Source: Dehalococcoidia bacterium
GTDB lineage: Bacteria; Chloroflexota; Dehalococcoidia; Bin125
DNA length: 41,788 nucleotides
Assembly (NCBI GenBank): GCA_022822855.1
Contig: JAJDYG010000010.1
Coordinates: 1-41,788 of the forward strand
Direction: 5' to 3'
Translations under genes and position numbers: made by a program
Shown here: positions 1 to 8,208 of the stretch, one piece after another
How the letters are laid out: the number at the start of each line of letters is the position of its first letter
Numbering within the stretch: position 1 is the first letter of the stretch
The notes under the pieces: model-generated
Told to the model about the DNA's origin: nothing
What the model saw: the letters and a program-made list of their open reading frames with translations, nothing else
The model's database searches: none

Positions 1-516
1 TGGTAGCTCTGGATCCTGCGTCCCCCGTCAGGCCGGGCGCAGGCGGAGCGTGGGCATCGGAAGGGGGAAGGAGCGGGTCCCCGCATGAAGCGGGGACTGG
101 GATCGGGGGGGGTTGGGTGGTTGAGGTGAGGCGGGCGGTGGCTGGCTTGGCGCGCTTGGGTGCCCTGGGCCCCGTGTCCCCCGGTCAAGCCGGGGGCAGG
201 CAAGCACGGGGCATCGGAGGGGGTTGGCGTGTGGGGTTGTTGCTGAGACGGACGGTGTTGCCCTGGCGATGTTGGGTGCTCTGGGCCCCGTGTCAAGCAC
301 GGGGCATCGGAGGGGGAAGGGGCTGGTCTCCGCATGAAGCGGGGACTGGGATCGGGGGGGTTGGGTGGTTGAGGTGAGGCGGGCGGTTCTTGGTGCTGTT
401 TGGCGATGTCTGGCTGCGTGGGGCGGCCCCCTCCGCCGCTTCGCGGCACCTCCCCCAACGGGGGAGGAAATGGGGCTCCGCGGAGGTCTCCAGCGGGGGA
501 GAGCGAAGTATGGTCG
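1..516. repeat. Intergenic repeat block with direct repeats and GC hairpins
   Basis: I see no credible gene here. A segment of about 75 bp at 61-139 recurs almost unchanged at 315-387. Both copies carry a hairpin whose arms end in GGGGAC (77-97 and 326-346). A second hairpin type, arms GCCCCGTG and CACGGGGC around a TCAAG loop, lies at 285-305. An interrupted copy with arms at 169-176 and 205-212 has a 24-bp mini-hairpin (177-200) inserted in its loop. A related 23-bp mini-hairpin is at 21-43. 421-500 belongs to a third, CCCCCTC-rich repeat class. All three classes recur elsewhere in the window, always outside or at the edge of genes. Long open frames across this block are by-products of the biased repeat sequence. 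Confidence 0.8.
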
Positions 517-517
517 C

Positions 518-1477
518 CTAGAGTTCGACGGCGCCGTACTTCTCGCGCAGGGCGGGGACGACCTCGTTGATGTAGACGGCCAGGGCTTCGTCGCTCCAGG
601 GGGCGCGGAGGGCCACGTTGACTCCGGCCGCGCCTGCGTCGCAGTACATGGAGACGCGGTCGAACGCGTCGTCGGGCGTGCCTTGGAGCGCTCCCTCGGA
701 GACCCGATCGGCCTGCTCGCCCCACTGTTCCTCCAGCTTCTGACGGGCGATTTCCGCCTCGGCCTGGGTCGGGCTGAGGTTGAACTGGAGGTTGACGGTG
801 CGGTCGATGGTCGCCGGATCGCGTCCCTGTTCCTCGCAGCGGACATCCAGCACGCCTGACAGGCGGGCGAATTCCTCGGGACCGATGTAGGGCACGTTCC
901 AGCCGTCGCAGTACTGGGCGGCCATGCGCAGAGTCTTGCGCTCGCCGCGTCCGCCGATCCAGAGCGGCATGTGTTCCTGCATGGGACCGGGCTGGTTGGT
1001 CGCGTCGAGCGCGTTGTAGTGGACCCCTTCGAAGGTGGTGCGCTCCTGGGAGAGCATGCCCTTGATGATCTGGGTGCCTTCCTCGAGCATCTCAAACCGA
1101 GTCCCGAGGCTGGGCCAGCCGTAGCCGAAGCCCTCGAACTCCATCTGGTGCCAGCCGGCGCCGAGGCCCGGCTCGATCCGGCCGTTGGAGATGTGATCGA
1201 GGGTCATCAGCGACTTGGCCAGGTAGGCGGGGTTGCGATAGGGCACGCAGAAGACCAGGCAGCCGATCCGCACGCGCTCGGTCTCGGCGGCGATCGTGGC
1301 CATGCAGGTCAGCGCTTCAAAGTGCGGCGACATGCCGTCGACCGGCGGCGCCTCGTAGAAGTGGTCCCAGACCGAGATCCAGTCCATCCCCTGCTCATCG
1401 ATCCATCGCCAGAGTTGGCGCAGATCGCCCATCGCGATGTTTTGCTGTCCGGTGTGAACGCCAAACGACACAGCCAT
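518..1477 (-). CDS. LLM-class (F420-type) flavin/deazaflavin-dependent oxidoreductase
   Basis: A 319-residue luciferase-like TIM-barrel protein of full family length. Visible family signatures are SVWDHF (about residues 35-40), the GLGAGWHQMEF segment (about 104-114) that lies near the cofactor in the family, and the IGGRGERKTL loop (about 175-184). The family uses F420 or FMN for hydride transfer or monooxygenation; the substrate cannot be read from sequence. It is the last gene of a leftward block after an HhH-GPD gene (67-bp gap). It is clearly different from the tandem LLM pair at 36060-37976. The family call is firm; F420 rather than FMN is inferred from similarity to actinobacterial and Chloroflexota F420-dependent members. 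Confidence 0.88.
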   Translation of the reverse strand: MAVSFGVHTGQQNIAMGDLRQLWRWIDEQGMDWISVWDHFYEAPPVDGMSPHFEALTCMATIAAETERVRIGCLVFCVPYRNPAYLAKSLMTLDHISNGRIEPGLGAGWHQMEFEGFGYGWPSLGTRFEMLEEGTQIIKGMLSQERTTFEGVHYNALDATNQPGPMQEHMPLWIGGRGERKTLRMAAQYCDGWNVPYIGPEEFARLSGVLDVRCEEQGRDPATIDRTVNLQFNLSPTQAEAEIARQKLEEQWGEQADRVSEGALQGTPDDAFDRVSMYCDAGAAGVNVALRAPWSDEALAVYINEVVPALREKYGAVEL

Positions 1478-1544
1478 CAGAGACCACTCCCATCAGCGCC
1501 GGGCAACGCCGGCGCACGCAGTCAGTGCAGGGTAACGCTCGGAC

Positions 1545-2072
1545 TCAGTCGGGCAGCTCGACGGGAATCACGTCGCGCCAGCCGGGAATGTCCATGCCGT
1601 AGTAGCGAGCGAGGAGCAGGATCGCGATTTTCTGCTTCGCGGGACCGACGCCGGGCACGCCGCCGAGACGCTTCATGATCGTCCTGGCGTCGGGTTGGTT
1701 GTCCCAGATGTTCTCGGCGTTGTTGTCGTACTCGTCGCGGACGGTGGCACAGGCGGCCTGCACTCGTTTGCCCATCGAGGCGGGGAAGCGGTGAATGGCC
1801 GGCTTTTCGCGGAAGATGGTCAGGAACTCATCCTCGTCCATCTCGGCGATCCGGGCCGGGTCGAGGTGGCCGAGGCGCTGCTTCAGATCGTGCGGTCCGC
1901 CGAACGCCTTGTTCGTCGTGATCTGTTGGTCGAGCACGATCGCGATCAAGAGCGCGTTCGGGTCGTTGGCGAGCAGTTCGTTGGCATCGTCGTTGTTGGT
2001 GAACTTGATCAGCGGCTCGCCTGAGGGCTTGAACTCGGGCGCAAGGTCGACGTACATCTCCGGGTTGCCCAT
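1545..2072 (-). CDS. HhH-GPD-type base-excision-repair-like protein
   Basis: A 175-residue protein resembling the short uncharacterised HhH-GPD family common in Actinobacteria (often labelled HhH-GPD-type base excision DNA repair protein). The helix-hairpin-helix is visible near the C-terminus as RLGGVPGVGPAKQK, followed by a helix ending LLARYYGMD. The N-terminal helical half contains the LLIAIVLDQQIT segment typical of these glycosylase-fold proteins. It lacks the four-cysteine Fe-S loop of Nth/MutY, and I cannot place a catalytic lysine or aspartate with confidence, so glycosylase activity is unproven. The ATG has a GGAG ribosome site just upstream. It sits 18 bp after the small membrane-protein gene and is probably co-transcribed with it. 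Confidence 0.8.
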   Translation of the reverse strand: MGNPEMYVDLAPEFKPSGEPLIKFTNNDDANELLANDPNALLIAIVLDQQITTNKAFGGPHDLKQRLGHLDPARIAEMDEDEFLTIFREKPAIHRFPASMGKRVQAACATVRDEYDNNAENIWDNQPDARTIMKRLGGVPGVGPAKQKIAILLLARYYGMDIPGWRDVIPVELPD

Positions 2073-2090
2073 GGCAGATCTCCAGTGGTC

Positions 2091-2339
2091 TCAGGTGAGT
2101 TTGTCGATCGCGGTCATCACGCCGACCGTCAGGGCCAGAAGCGCAATCATCCAACGGACCAGTCGCAATTCAAGCGCCCGGAGTTCCGCCTTCATATCTG
2201 CGTAGGTGGGGAGCTGGTTGATCTCCGAGGAAAACGCCTCGGCAAATTCACTGGCTGCATCGTCATCACCGCGAAACTTGCGCATCAACGCCGTCCACGT
2301 AGGAACGTTGATTCGACTCGGGATTGGTACGTTCGCCAT
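2091..2339 (-). CDS. Small hypothetical protein with C-terminal membrane helix
   Basis: An 82-residue protein read from the ATG at 2337-2339, with GGGAAG five bases upstream; the open frame extends further 5' but that part looks non-coding. Residues 1-45 are polar and start with a MANVPIPSRI segment. Residues 45-62 are charged and probably helical (ADMKAELRALELRLVRW). Residues about 63-77 are a hydrophobic helix near the C-terminus. This is the architecture of small tail-anchored coiled-coil proteins, and the protein at 17154-17396 is built the same way. No family recognised. It lies between gdhA and the HhH-GPD gene on the same strand. Confidence 0.6.
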   Translation of the reverse strand: MANVPIPSRINVPTWTALMRKFRGDDDAASEFAEAFSSEINQLPTYADMKAELRALELRLVRWMIALLALTVGVMTAIDKLT

Positions 2340-2415
2340 TGCGCTTCCCAGTGTCCGATCAGCTGCCGCTGCTCCTATGTTAGCCGCGATGTGGCCGGTA
2401 GGCATTGGCGCCCGC

Positions 2416-3813
2416 TCAGGGGAAGAGTCCGAGTTCGAGGTAGCTCTGGGCGACCAATTCCAGGGAATAGAGATACGCCGCCGTGCGTAAGTCGGGCAGG
2501 TTGCGCTTGCGGCGCAGGTCGGAGATGCGCTGGTAGGACTCACCCATCGTCTTGGCCAGCGAGTTGTTTACGATGTCGATTTCGGTGGGGCCACGCTCGA
2601 GCATCGCCCGCTCCTGGAGCGGCACGGCGCTGCCTGTGATCGCTTGCATGGTGTCGAGAATGCGGCGGTTCTGCATGTCGGCCGTGCCGGTCAGCATCCG
2701 ATCGAACGAGACGTGCGACAGGTTCTTGATCCACTCGAAGTAGGAGACCGTCACGCCGCCGGCGTTGAGATAGAGGTCGGGAATCAGCGTGATCCCGCGC
2801 TCGCGCAGGATGCGGTCGGCCTCGGGGGTGGTCGGCGCGTTGGCCGCCTCGGCGATGATGCTCGCCCGGATGCGGTCGGCGTTGTCCGCCGTGATCTGAT
2901 GCTCGAGGGCGGCCGGGACGAGGATGTCGCACGGTTGCTCGAGCGTCTCCAGCGAGTTGGCGAAGACCTGTCCGGCGGGGAAGTTGGCGATCCCGCCGTG
3001 GTCCCAGCGATGCCGGGCGATCGCTTCCATGTCCAGCCCGTTCGGGTCGTAGAGGCCGGCGTCGTGCTCGGCGATCCCGACGATCCTGGCGCCATGCTCG
3101 GACAGTTCCCGGGCCGCGTGATAGCCGACGTTGCCCAGACCCTGCACGATCACGCGCTTGCCGTCCAGCCCGGGCGAGCGATCGTGCCCGGCCTCGGGGT
3201 CGGCCAGGCAGTTGATGATTCCGTGAAACACGCCGAGACCGGTCGCTTCGCGCCGGCCGGGAATCCCGTGCAGCGAGAGCGGCTTGCCCGTCACGCAAGC
3301 GAAGTGGTTGATGTCGTGAGGGTTCAGGGTGCGGTAGGTATCGGCGATCCAGGCCATCTCGCGTGCGCTGGTGCCATAGTCGGGCGCGGGCACGTCGATC
3401 GACGGGCCGATGAAGTTGTGCCGGTTGAGCTCGATGACCAGGCGCCGCGTGACCCGCTCGACGAACTCCGGCGAGCGCTGGTACGGATCGATGCAGACGC
3501 CGCCCTTGGCGCCGCCGAAGGGGACATCGACAATCGCACACTTGAACGTCATCAGCGCTGCGAGGCCCTTGACCTCGTCGGCGTCGACCATCGTCGAGTA
3601 ACGGATTCCGCCCTTGGTCGGCAGCCGGTGATGACTGTGCTGCGCTCGGTAGGCCTCGATTACCTCGATGTCCCCGTCGTCGTTCTCGACGGGGAAGGAC
3701 ATCTGGTAGACGTTGTTGCAGGTTTTGACCTGCTCCAGCAGCAGCGGATCAAGCGTCGAGTAGTGCGCAGCCGCCTCGAAGTACTCGCTGAAGTCGTCGT
3801 AGAGCGAGGCCAT
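2416..3813 (-). CDS. gdhA: Glutamate dehydrogenase (Glu/Leu/Phe/Val dehydrogenase family)
   Basis: A 465-residue cytoplasmic enzyme that interconverts glutamate with 2-oxoglutarate and ammonia using NAD(P). The N-terminal domain shows the substrate-binding segment LPTKGGIRY, the PFGGAKGG motif with the catalytic-region lysine, and VPAPDYGTS with the conserved aspartate. The C-terminal Rossmann domain shows VIVQGLGNVG. Length is slightly above the usual 410-450 because of loop insertions such as LADPEAGHDRSPGLDG. Glutamate rather than leucine or phenylalanine specificity is inferred from overall similarity; cofactor preference is not readable. It follows the acyl-CoA dehydrogenase gene on the same strand (54-bp gap), suggesting a shared amino-acid or acyl catabolism transcript. 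Confidence 0.9.
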   Translation of the reverse strand: MASLYDDFSEYFEAAAHYSTLDPLLLEQVKTCNNVYQMSFPVENDDGDIEVIEAYRAQHSHHRLPTKGGIRYSTMVDADEVKGLAALMTFKCAIVDVPFGGAKGGVCIDPYQRSPEFVERVTRRLVIELNRHNFIGPSIDVPAPDYGTSAREMAWIADTYRTLNPHDINHFACVTGKPLSLHGIPGRREATGLGVFHGIINCLADPEAGHDRSPGLDGKRVIVQGLGNVGYHAARELSEHGARIVGIAEHDAGLYDPNGLDMEAIARHRWDHGGIANFPAGQVFANSLETLEQPCDILVPAALEHQITADNADRIRASIIAEAANAPTTPEADRILRERGITLIPDLYLNAGGVTVSYFEWIKNLSHVSFDRMLTGTADMQNRRILDTMQAITGSAVPLQERAMLERGPTEIDIVNNSLAKTMGESYQRISDLRRKRNLPDLRTAAYLYSLELVAQSYLELGLFP

Positions 3814-3867
3814 TCGACTTCTCCGGCGCGCCGCCTGGAACCACCGCCTGGGAACCGTCGCCGAGAA

Positions 3868-5037
3868 TCAGGCGCGAGGCAGGCCCAGGCCGCGCGTCGC
3901 GATGATCCCGCGCTGGATTTCGGACGATCCGCCCGCGATCGTGGCCGGCACCGAGGACATGTACTGCTCGGTGAACCAGCCCTTCATCTGCGCATAGGGA
4001 TCGCCCTTGCGGACCTGTCCGTAGCTGCCCATCGTGTTGATTCCGAAGCGGGCGAAGCGCTGCGACAGTTCGGAGGAGAACATCTTGGCCACCGACGCCT
4101 CGTGGTTGGGGGCGAGTCCGCCCTGCTGCATCGAGAGCACGCGCAGCGACAGCATCCGCGAGACCTCAATGTTGATCGCCGTGTCGGCGACGCCGAGCTT
4201 CGCCTCGCGGGTCGCGTCCGGGTTGTCGTCGAGGTACTCGATGAAGTCCTCGAAGTTGCGGCGCAGGGCGGCGCTGCCCGAAAGAGCGCTGCGCTCGAAG
4301 TCCATCGTCGCCATGCCGACGTACCAGCCGCGGTTCTCTTCGCCGACGCGGTTCTCAACGGGCACGCGCACGTCCTCGAAGAACACCTCGTTGAAGCCAT
4401 GCCCGCCCAGCATGTTGATCAGCGGCCGGACGGTGATGCCGGGCGTCTCCATGTCGATCAGCAGGTAGGTGATGCCGCGGTGCTTGGGAGCGTCGGGATC
4501 GGTGCGGACGAGGCAGAACATCTGGTCGGCGCGGTGCGCGTTGGAGGTCCAGATCTTCTGTCCGTTGATCACGTAGTCATCGCCGTCGCGGACGGCGCGC
4601 GTCTGCAGCGAGGCGAGATCGGAGCCCGAGCCCGGCTCGGAGTAACCCTGACACCAGGCGGCGCGAGCGTTGACGATATCGTCGAGGTACCTGGCTTTCT
4701 GCTCTTCGGTGCCATAGACCAGCAGCGTCGGTCCGACGTAGCCGACCGAGATCAGGTCCGGCCCGGGCACGCGGTGATAGGCGAGTTCCTCGTTGAAGAT
4801 CGCCTGCTCGGCAAAGGAGAGACCCATACCGCCATGCTCCGTCGGCCAGGCGGGCGCGGTCCACTGTTTCGCGGCGAGCTTGGCGCGGATGCCCTGGGCG
4901 AACTCCCAGGCTTCGTCCGAGCCTTCTTCGTCGTTGGAGACGTCGAGGCCGTTCCAGTCCGCGCCGAATTCGTCGCGGATCCAGCCGCGAATCTCGTTCC
5001 GCCATGCTTCCTGATCGGCGTTGAATTCAAAGTCCAT
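3868..5037 (-). CDS. Acyl-CoA dehydrogenase
   Basis: A 389-residue flavoenzyme of normal family length that introduces a double bond between C2 and C3 of an acyl-CoA. The FAD/substrate segment WCQGYSEPGSGSDLASLQT (about residues 128-146), the KIWTSNAH region and the C-terminal signature IAGGSSEIQRGIIATRGLGL are all present. The glutamate in MDFERS occupies the position used as catalytic base in isovaleryl- and long-chain-type members, which is an inference from alignment. Chain-length specificity is unknown. It is the first gene of the leftward block that continues into gdhA. The upstream gap to the anti-sigma gene (5111) is 73 bp. Confidence 0.92.
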   Translation of the reverse strand: MDFEFNADQEAWRNEIRGWIRDEFGADWNGLDVSNDEEGSDEAWEFAQGIRAKLAAKQWTAPAWPTEHGGMGLSFAEQAIFNEELAYHRVPGPDLISVGYVGPTLLVYGTEEQKARYLDDIVNARAAWCQGYSEPGSGSDLASLQTRAVRDGDDYVINGQKIWTSNAHRADQMFCLVRTDPDAPKHRGITYLLIDMETPGITVRPLINMLGGHGFNEVFFEDVRVPVENRVGEENRGWYVGMATMDFERSALSGSAALRRNFEDFIEYLDDNPDATREAKLGVADTAINIEVSRMLSLRVLSMQQGGLAPNHEASVAKMFSSELSQRFARFGINTMGSYGQVRKGDPYAQMKGWFTEQYMSSVPATIAGGSSEIQRGIIATRGLGLPRA

Positions 5038-5110
5038 CGTGCGTCCTCGCTTGACATGATTGGCGCTCGCGCTCTCAATGGCAGTCTACCTGCGACCCGA
5101 GACTCGGACG

Positions 5111-5818
5111 CTAGTGACGAGGGAACTGATAGAGAATGTCGTCCGAGGACGGGCTGCCCTCCGCGCGCGTCGATGGATCGTCTCTCGAGACCGCGAAGCC
5201 AATCAGCGCATCCGGCGATTCGAGGTCGTTGGGATTGACCGACACGGCGGCCCGACCTTCAGCGTCGCGGGTGAACAACGGACCGGGTTCGACCGCCCCC
5301 GACTCCCGCACCAGCCAGAGCTGCCAGACTTCGCCGGCCTCAAGCTCGGGCAGGCCCCAGAAGATCAGAGCGAACAGTCGATCCTCGTAGCGGGGCAGCA
5401 GGACGCCGGTGACTCCGTCCTCGGTTAGCGCGACGGCGCGGCCGGAGATCGGGTCGTCGCCCCGAAACGCGAGGTAACCGAAGATCGTGGCGACGGCAAT
5501 CAGACCGATCAGGAACAGCCAGATCATGCCGCGTCGCGCCGCGCGCAACGTTCCGCGAGAGCGTACCGTCGGCGGGCGCTCAATCCGCGCCCGCTGGATC
5601 AGGCGCTGCTCGAGCCGGGCCTCGACCCTCGTTGGGTCAATGATCAGGCTGGCGCAGGTGACCGCGGCGACGGCGGTCGGCCAGGCCGAGGTCTGCCGCC
5701 GGAGCGCAGGATCCGAGCGGACCGACCGCTCGACCGCGTCGCCCTGAGCCGTGTCGAGCAAGCCCAGGTAGAAGGCGGCGAGCGGCGGTTCGACGGGTGT
5801 CTCGTCGTCGGCGGGCAT
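5111..5818 (-). CDS. Anti-sigma factor, RskA-like
   Basis: A 235-residue single-pass membrane protein. Residues 1-90 form a helical cytoplasmic region expected to bind the partner sigma factor. There is no HxxxCxxC zinc motif, so it belongs to a zinc-free class. Residues about 98-117 form the membrane helix. The extracytoplasmic part shows the RskA C-terminal pattern FALIFWGLPELEAGEVWQLWLV (about 149-170), then VSVNPNDLESPDALIGFAVSRD. Its start lies one base from the stop of the sigma-like gene, as expected for a cognate pair. The partner's DNA-binding region looks eroded, so whether the pair still controls transcription is open. Confidence 0.82.
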   Translation of the reverse strand: MPADDETPVEPPLAAFYLGLLDTAQGDAVERSVRSDPALRRQTSAWPTAVAAVTCASLIIDPTRVEARLEQRLIQRARIERPPTVRSRGTLRAARRGMIWLFLIGLIAVATIFGYLAFRGDDPISGRAVALTEDGVTGVLLPRYEDRLFALIFWGLPELEAGEVWQLWLVRESGAVEPGPLFTRDAEGRAAVSVNPNDLESPDALIGFAVSRDDPSTRAEGSPSSDDILYQFPRH

Positions 5819-5819
5819 C

Positions 5820-6341
5820 TCACAGCGCCTGTCTGCTCAGTCGTCCGCTCTGAATGCTGTCAACCAGCGCGCCGACCGCGGCGTTCAGCGAGTCGTCGTC
5901 GCTGCGCATGCTCTCGAACCAGGCGTCCTCGAGTTGGCGACCCTGGTCGCCCGGCAGACGCAGGATCGCGCGTTGCAACTCGTCGTGGTCAAGCCCATCG
6001 ATCAGATCGGGAAGCGTCGAGTCGGGATTGATCGGGAACGGTTCAAGGTCGAGCGCAGCGAGTTCCGGCGTGACTCCTCTGCGGCGGACGGCCAGCGCCA
6101 GATCTCGGACGATCCGGAGGACATGGACGTCCAGCGCCGCCGACGCCCAGCGATCCGGCTCTGTCCAGATCAGCAGGAAGGCCTCCTCGACGATCTCATC
6201 CGCCCGTTCCGGCCCCGCGATTCGACGCGCCAGTTCCCCGGCAGCCGCGCCGTAGCGGCGGAAGGCGTCGCGCAACGCGATTTCATCGCCTTCGAGGATT
6301 CGCTGGAACAGGTCAGGCGATGCCACGGAGTCGACAATCAA
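5820..6341 (-). CDS. ECF-type sigma factor with degenerate region 4
   Basis: A 173-residue protein. Residues about 10-95 look like sigma region 2: LFQRILEGDEIALRDAFRRYG, then DEIVEEAFLLIWTEPDRW, the usual core-polymerase and -10-recognition helix. Residues 118-173 start like region 4 (LQRAILRLPGDQGRQLEDAWFES), but the helix-turn-helix that normally follows, with a QxEIAxxLGxxxGTVK-type pattern, is replaced by a sequence with no such match. It is SigK-like because the next gene encodes an RskA-like anti-sigma factor. The gene begins five bases after the cupin gene ends, so the three genes form one operon. It may be a functional but divergent factor or a non-DNA-binding regulator. Confidence 0.7.
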   Translation of the reverse strand: MIVDSVASPDLFQRILEGDEIALRDAFRRYGAAAGELARRIAGPERADEIVEEAFLLIWTEPDRWASAALDVHVLRIVRDLALAVRRRGVTPELAALDLEPFPINPDSTLPDLIDGLDHDELQRAILRLPGDQGRQLEDAWFESMRSDDDSLNAAVGALVDSIQSGRLSRQAL

Positions 6342-6346
6342 GTCAA

Positions 6347-6781
6347 TCAGGCTTGCTCGGCCGCGCAGGCTTGTTCGCTGGGGTCGGCGCGCCCGTAGTC
6401 GTCGGCCAGGCGCACGATGTCCTCTGCATCGTCGGGGACCTCAACAGCGATCTCAAGGATGTCGGCGCCCGACGGTCCGGCGCTGAGGCGATGAATCACC
6501 CCGGCCGCAACCTCTTCGCGGCCGGCGGTGCGGAGCGGGATGTCCCGCAAGAGCTCGATGCACGAGCCAACGGTGAGGATCGCCTCACCGCCCAGCAACA
6601 TGAGCGTCTCGCGCTTGAAGCGATGGAACTGAAGCGACAGACGCTGGTTGGGATTGATCCGCAGCGCCTTGATCACCGTATCCGTGGTCCGACTGAGAAT
6701 GAGTTCTTCGCCCCATGGCTTGGCAATGCGTTCCAGGGCCGACCCTGCCAGCGCCGTTGAGGTACCAATGTCGTCTACCAC
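6347..6781 (-). CDS. Stand-alone cupin, phosphomannose-isomerase type II-like
   Basis: A 144-residue single-domain cupin. It matches the C-terminal cupin of bifunctional mannose-6-phosphate isomerase / mannose-1-phosphate guanylyltransferase: a KPWGEE start (about 21-26), QRLSLQFHRFKRET with His53 and Glu58, VIHRL with His97, and the characteristic end DIVRLADDYGR. Only one histidine remains where metal-binding members have HxH, so metal binding is uncertain. It starts at GTG with GGAG upstream. It is the first gene of the cupin / sigma / anti-sigma operon; a link between the cupin and the sigma pair is inferred from position only. Confidence 0.78.
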   Translation of the reverse strand: MVDDIGTSTALAGSALERIAKPWGEELILSRTTDTVIKALRINPNQRLSLQFHRFKRETLMLLGGEAILTVGSCIELLRDIPLRTAGREEVAAGVIHRLSAGPSGADILEIAVEVPDDAEDIVRLADDYGRADPSEQACAAEQA

Positions 6782-6918
6782 GAGGTCTCCTCTGCGCTGC
6801 CCAGTCCACTTGTCTCGCCAGCTCTAACTAGAGTGAGGGTACGAGGGCAGGCGGTGTCGACCAACCGCTGCCCGTCAGACGTTGGACAACACCCGAGTTC
6901 TGGCAACGGGGGAACTGG

Positions 6919-8208
6919 TTGAACGGTCGATTGTTGGCGCTGGTACTGGTGTTGGTCGTCGCGTCCGCCGCCATTGGCGCGGGCGCCGCCCTTCTGCTCC
7001 GGCCAACGGACGATGCCGCGGGAAGCGCCACCCGGGTCAGCGTGGCCGCAACCACGTCGCCGGCGGAACAGTCCGCAGATGTCCCTGGAGATACACAAGC
7101 GTCCCCTACGCGCAACGAGTCTGAGCAGACAGGGTCCCAGGTCGACGCTGTGTCGGGTGCGGGGGCACAGCAATCCCAATCGGCTCCTGAGGACGCTGGA
7201 GAAGTGCAGCAGACGCGGGCGGAAGAGCGTCAGTCGGAGGACAGCCCAGACGCCAATCCGCAGGCCGGCGAGCGCCAGGCCGAAGAAGCCGAGCAACAGG
7301 CCGTACAGGGACAGGCGCAAAGCGAGGAGCCCCAACAGGGAGCCGAAACGGTAGAAGTCGAGCCCGTTCCCGTCGTCCGCGTCGCCCCAGATCTGCTCAT
7401 GCAGGGAGAGGCGTTCGCGCTCACCGTGGAAAGCGAAGCGGCGTCTGCGGTCGTAGCGACCGTTGGCGCGCGAACCTGGAATCTGCTCGAGGCAGAGCCG
7501 GAGGTCTGGTGGACGGTCATCCCCGTTCCGCGCGATGCCGCGACGGGATCGGCGGAGGTCACTGTCGATCTGTACGGCGAAGGAGGCGCCTGGCTGCGCT
7601 CGCTCTCCGCCTCCTACATCGTCCTGGTCAACGCTGCGCCGCTTGAAGAGATCATCCTGGGCGGGACCGGGGCGCCGGCCGACCCTGCCGAGGTGCAGCG
7701 CGATATTGCAGTTCGCTTCCACGATCACATCGCAGTGACCGGTCCACCTCGCTGGGACGGGCCCTGGATCTTGCCGGTCGAGGGCGAGGTCACGGGCGTG
7801 TTCGGCGCTCAGCGTTCCTACGACGGGGTCCAATCCGACGAGTGGCATCACGGCCACGACATCGCCGCGCAGCATGGCGACCCGATCGTCGCACCCGCCC
7901 CGGGAACCGTCGTCTGGACCGGGGAAGTCGTCCTGCACGGCATGGGCGTGATTCTCGATCACGGCGCAGGCGTCTACAGCGGCTATTGGCACATGTCGCT
8001 GCTGGCAGTGCGCGAGGGAATGGAAGTCGCGCCCGGCGACTGGCTGGGCAACATCGGCACCACCGGCCTCTCGACCGGTCCGCATTTGCACTGGGAAGTG
8101 ATCATCCAGGGTGTCGATGTCGATCCCGTCCAGTGGCTGGGCGAAGATCGGCCGCCGCTGCCGGTCGTTGCCGCGGAGCCTGAGGGATCGGCCGATACAC
8201 TCGGATAA
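6919..8208 (+). CDS. M23 (LytM) family metallopeptidase, membrane-anchored or secreted
   Basis: A 429-residue protein starting at TTG with GGGGA six bases upstream. Residues 1-28 are a signal or anchor helix. About 30-165 is a low-complexity Gln/Glu/Ala-rich linker. The middle is beta-rich and unassigned. The C-terminal LytM domain keeps the zinc ligands: H310-x3-D314 in WHHGHD, and H389-L-H391 in GPHLHWEV. The family cuts peptidoglycan cross-bridges or, as degenerate members, activates amidases. Here the metal ligands are intact, so endopeptidase activity is plausible. Its TAA stop shares one base with the ATG of the next gene, indicating translational coupling. It is divergent from the cupin/sigma operon across 137 bp. 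Confidence 0.88.
   Translation: MNGRLLALVLVLVVASAAIGAGAALLLRPTDDAAGSATRVSVAATTSPAEQSADVPGDTQASPTRNESEQTGSQVDAVSGAGAQQSQSAPEDAGEVQQTRAEERQSEDSPDANPQAGERQAEEAEQQAVQGQAQSEEPQQGAETVEVEPVPVVRVAPDLLMQGEAFALTVESEAASAVVATVGARTWNLLEAEPEVWWTVIPVPRDAATGSAEVTVDLYGEGGAWLRSLSASYIVLVNAAPLEEIILGGTGAPADPAEVQRDIAVRFHDHIAVTGPPRWDGPWILPVEGEVTGVFGAQRSYDGVQSDEWHHGHDIAAQHGDPIVAPAPGTVVWTGEVVLHGMGVILDHGAGVYSGYWHMSLLAVREGMEVAPGDWLGNIGTTGLSTGPHLHWEVIIQGVDVDPVQWLGEDRPPLPVVAAEPEGSADTLG

Noticed and set aside
28..1095. 355-codon minus-strand frame across the first repeat block
   Set aside because: It combines repeat-derived residues (CPVLDTGPRA type) with a shadow of the LLM gene.
2644..5238. Very long open frame on the plus strand opposite gdhA and the acyl-CoA dehydrogenase
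   Set aside because: It is antisense to two well-recognised enzymes. Its translation is Arg/Val/Gly/Asp-rich with no family signature, as expected for the complementary frame of high-GC genes.
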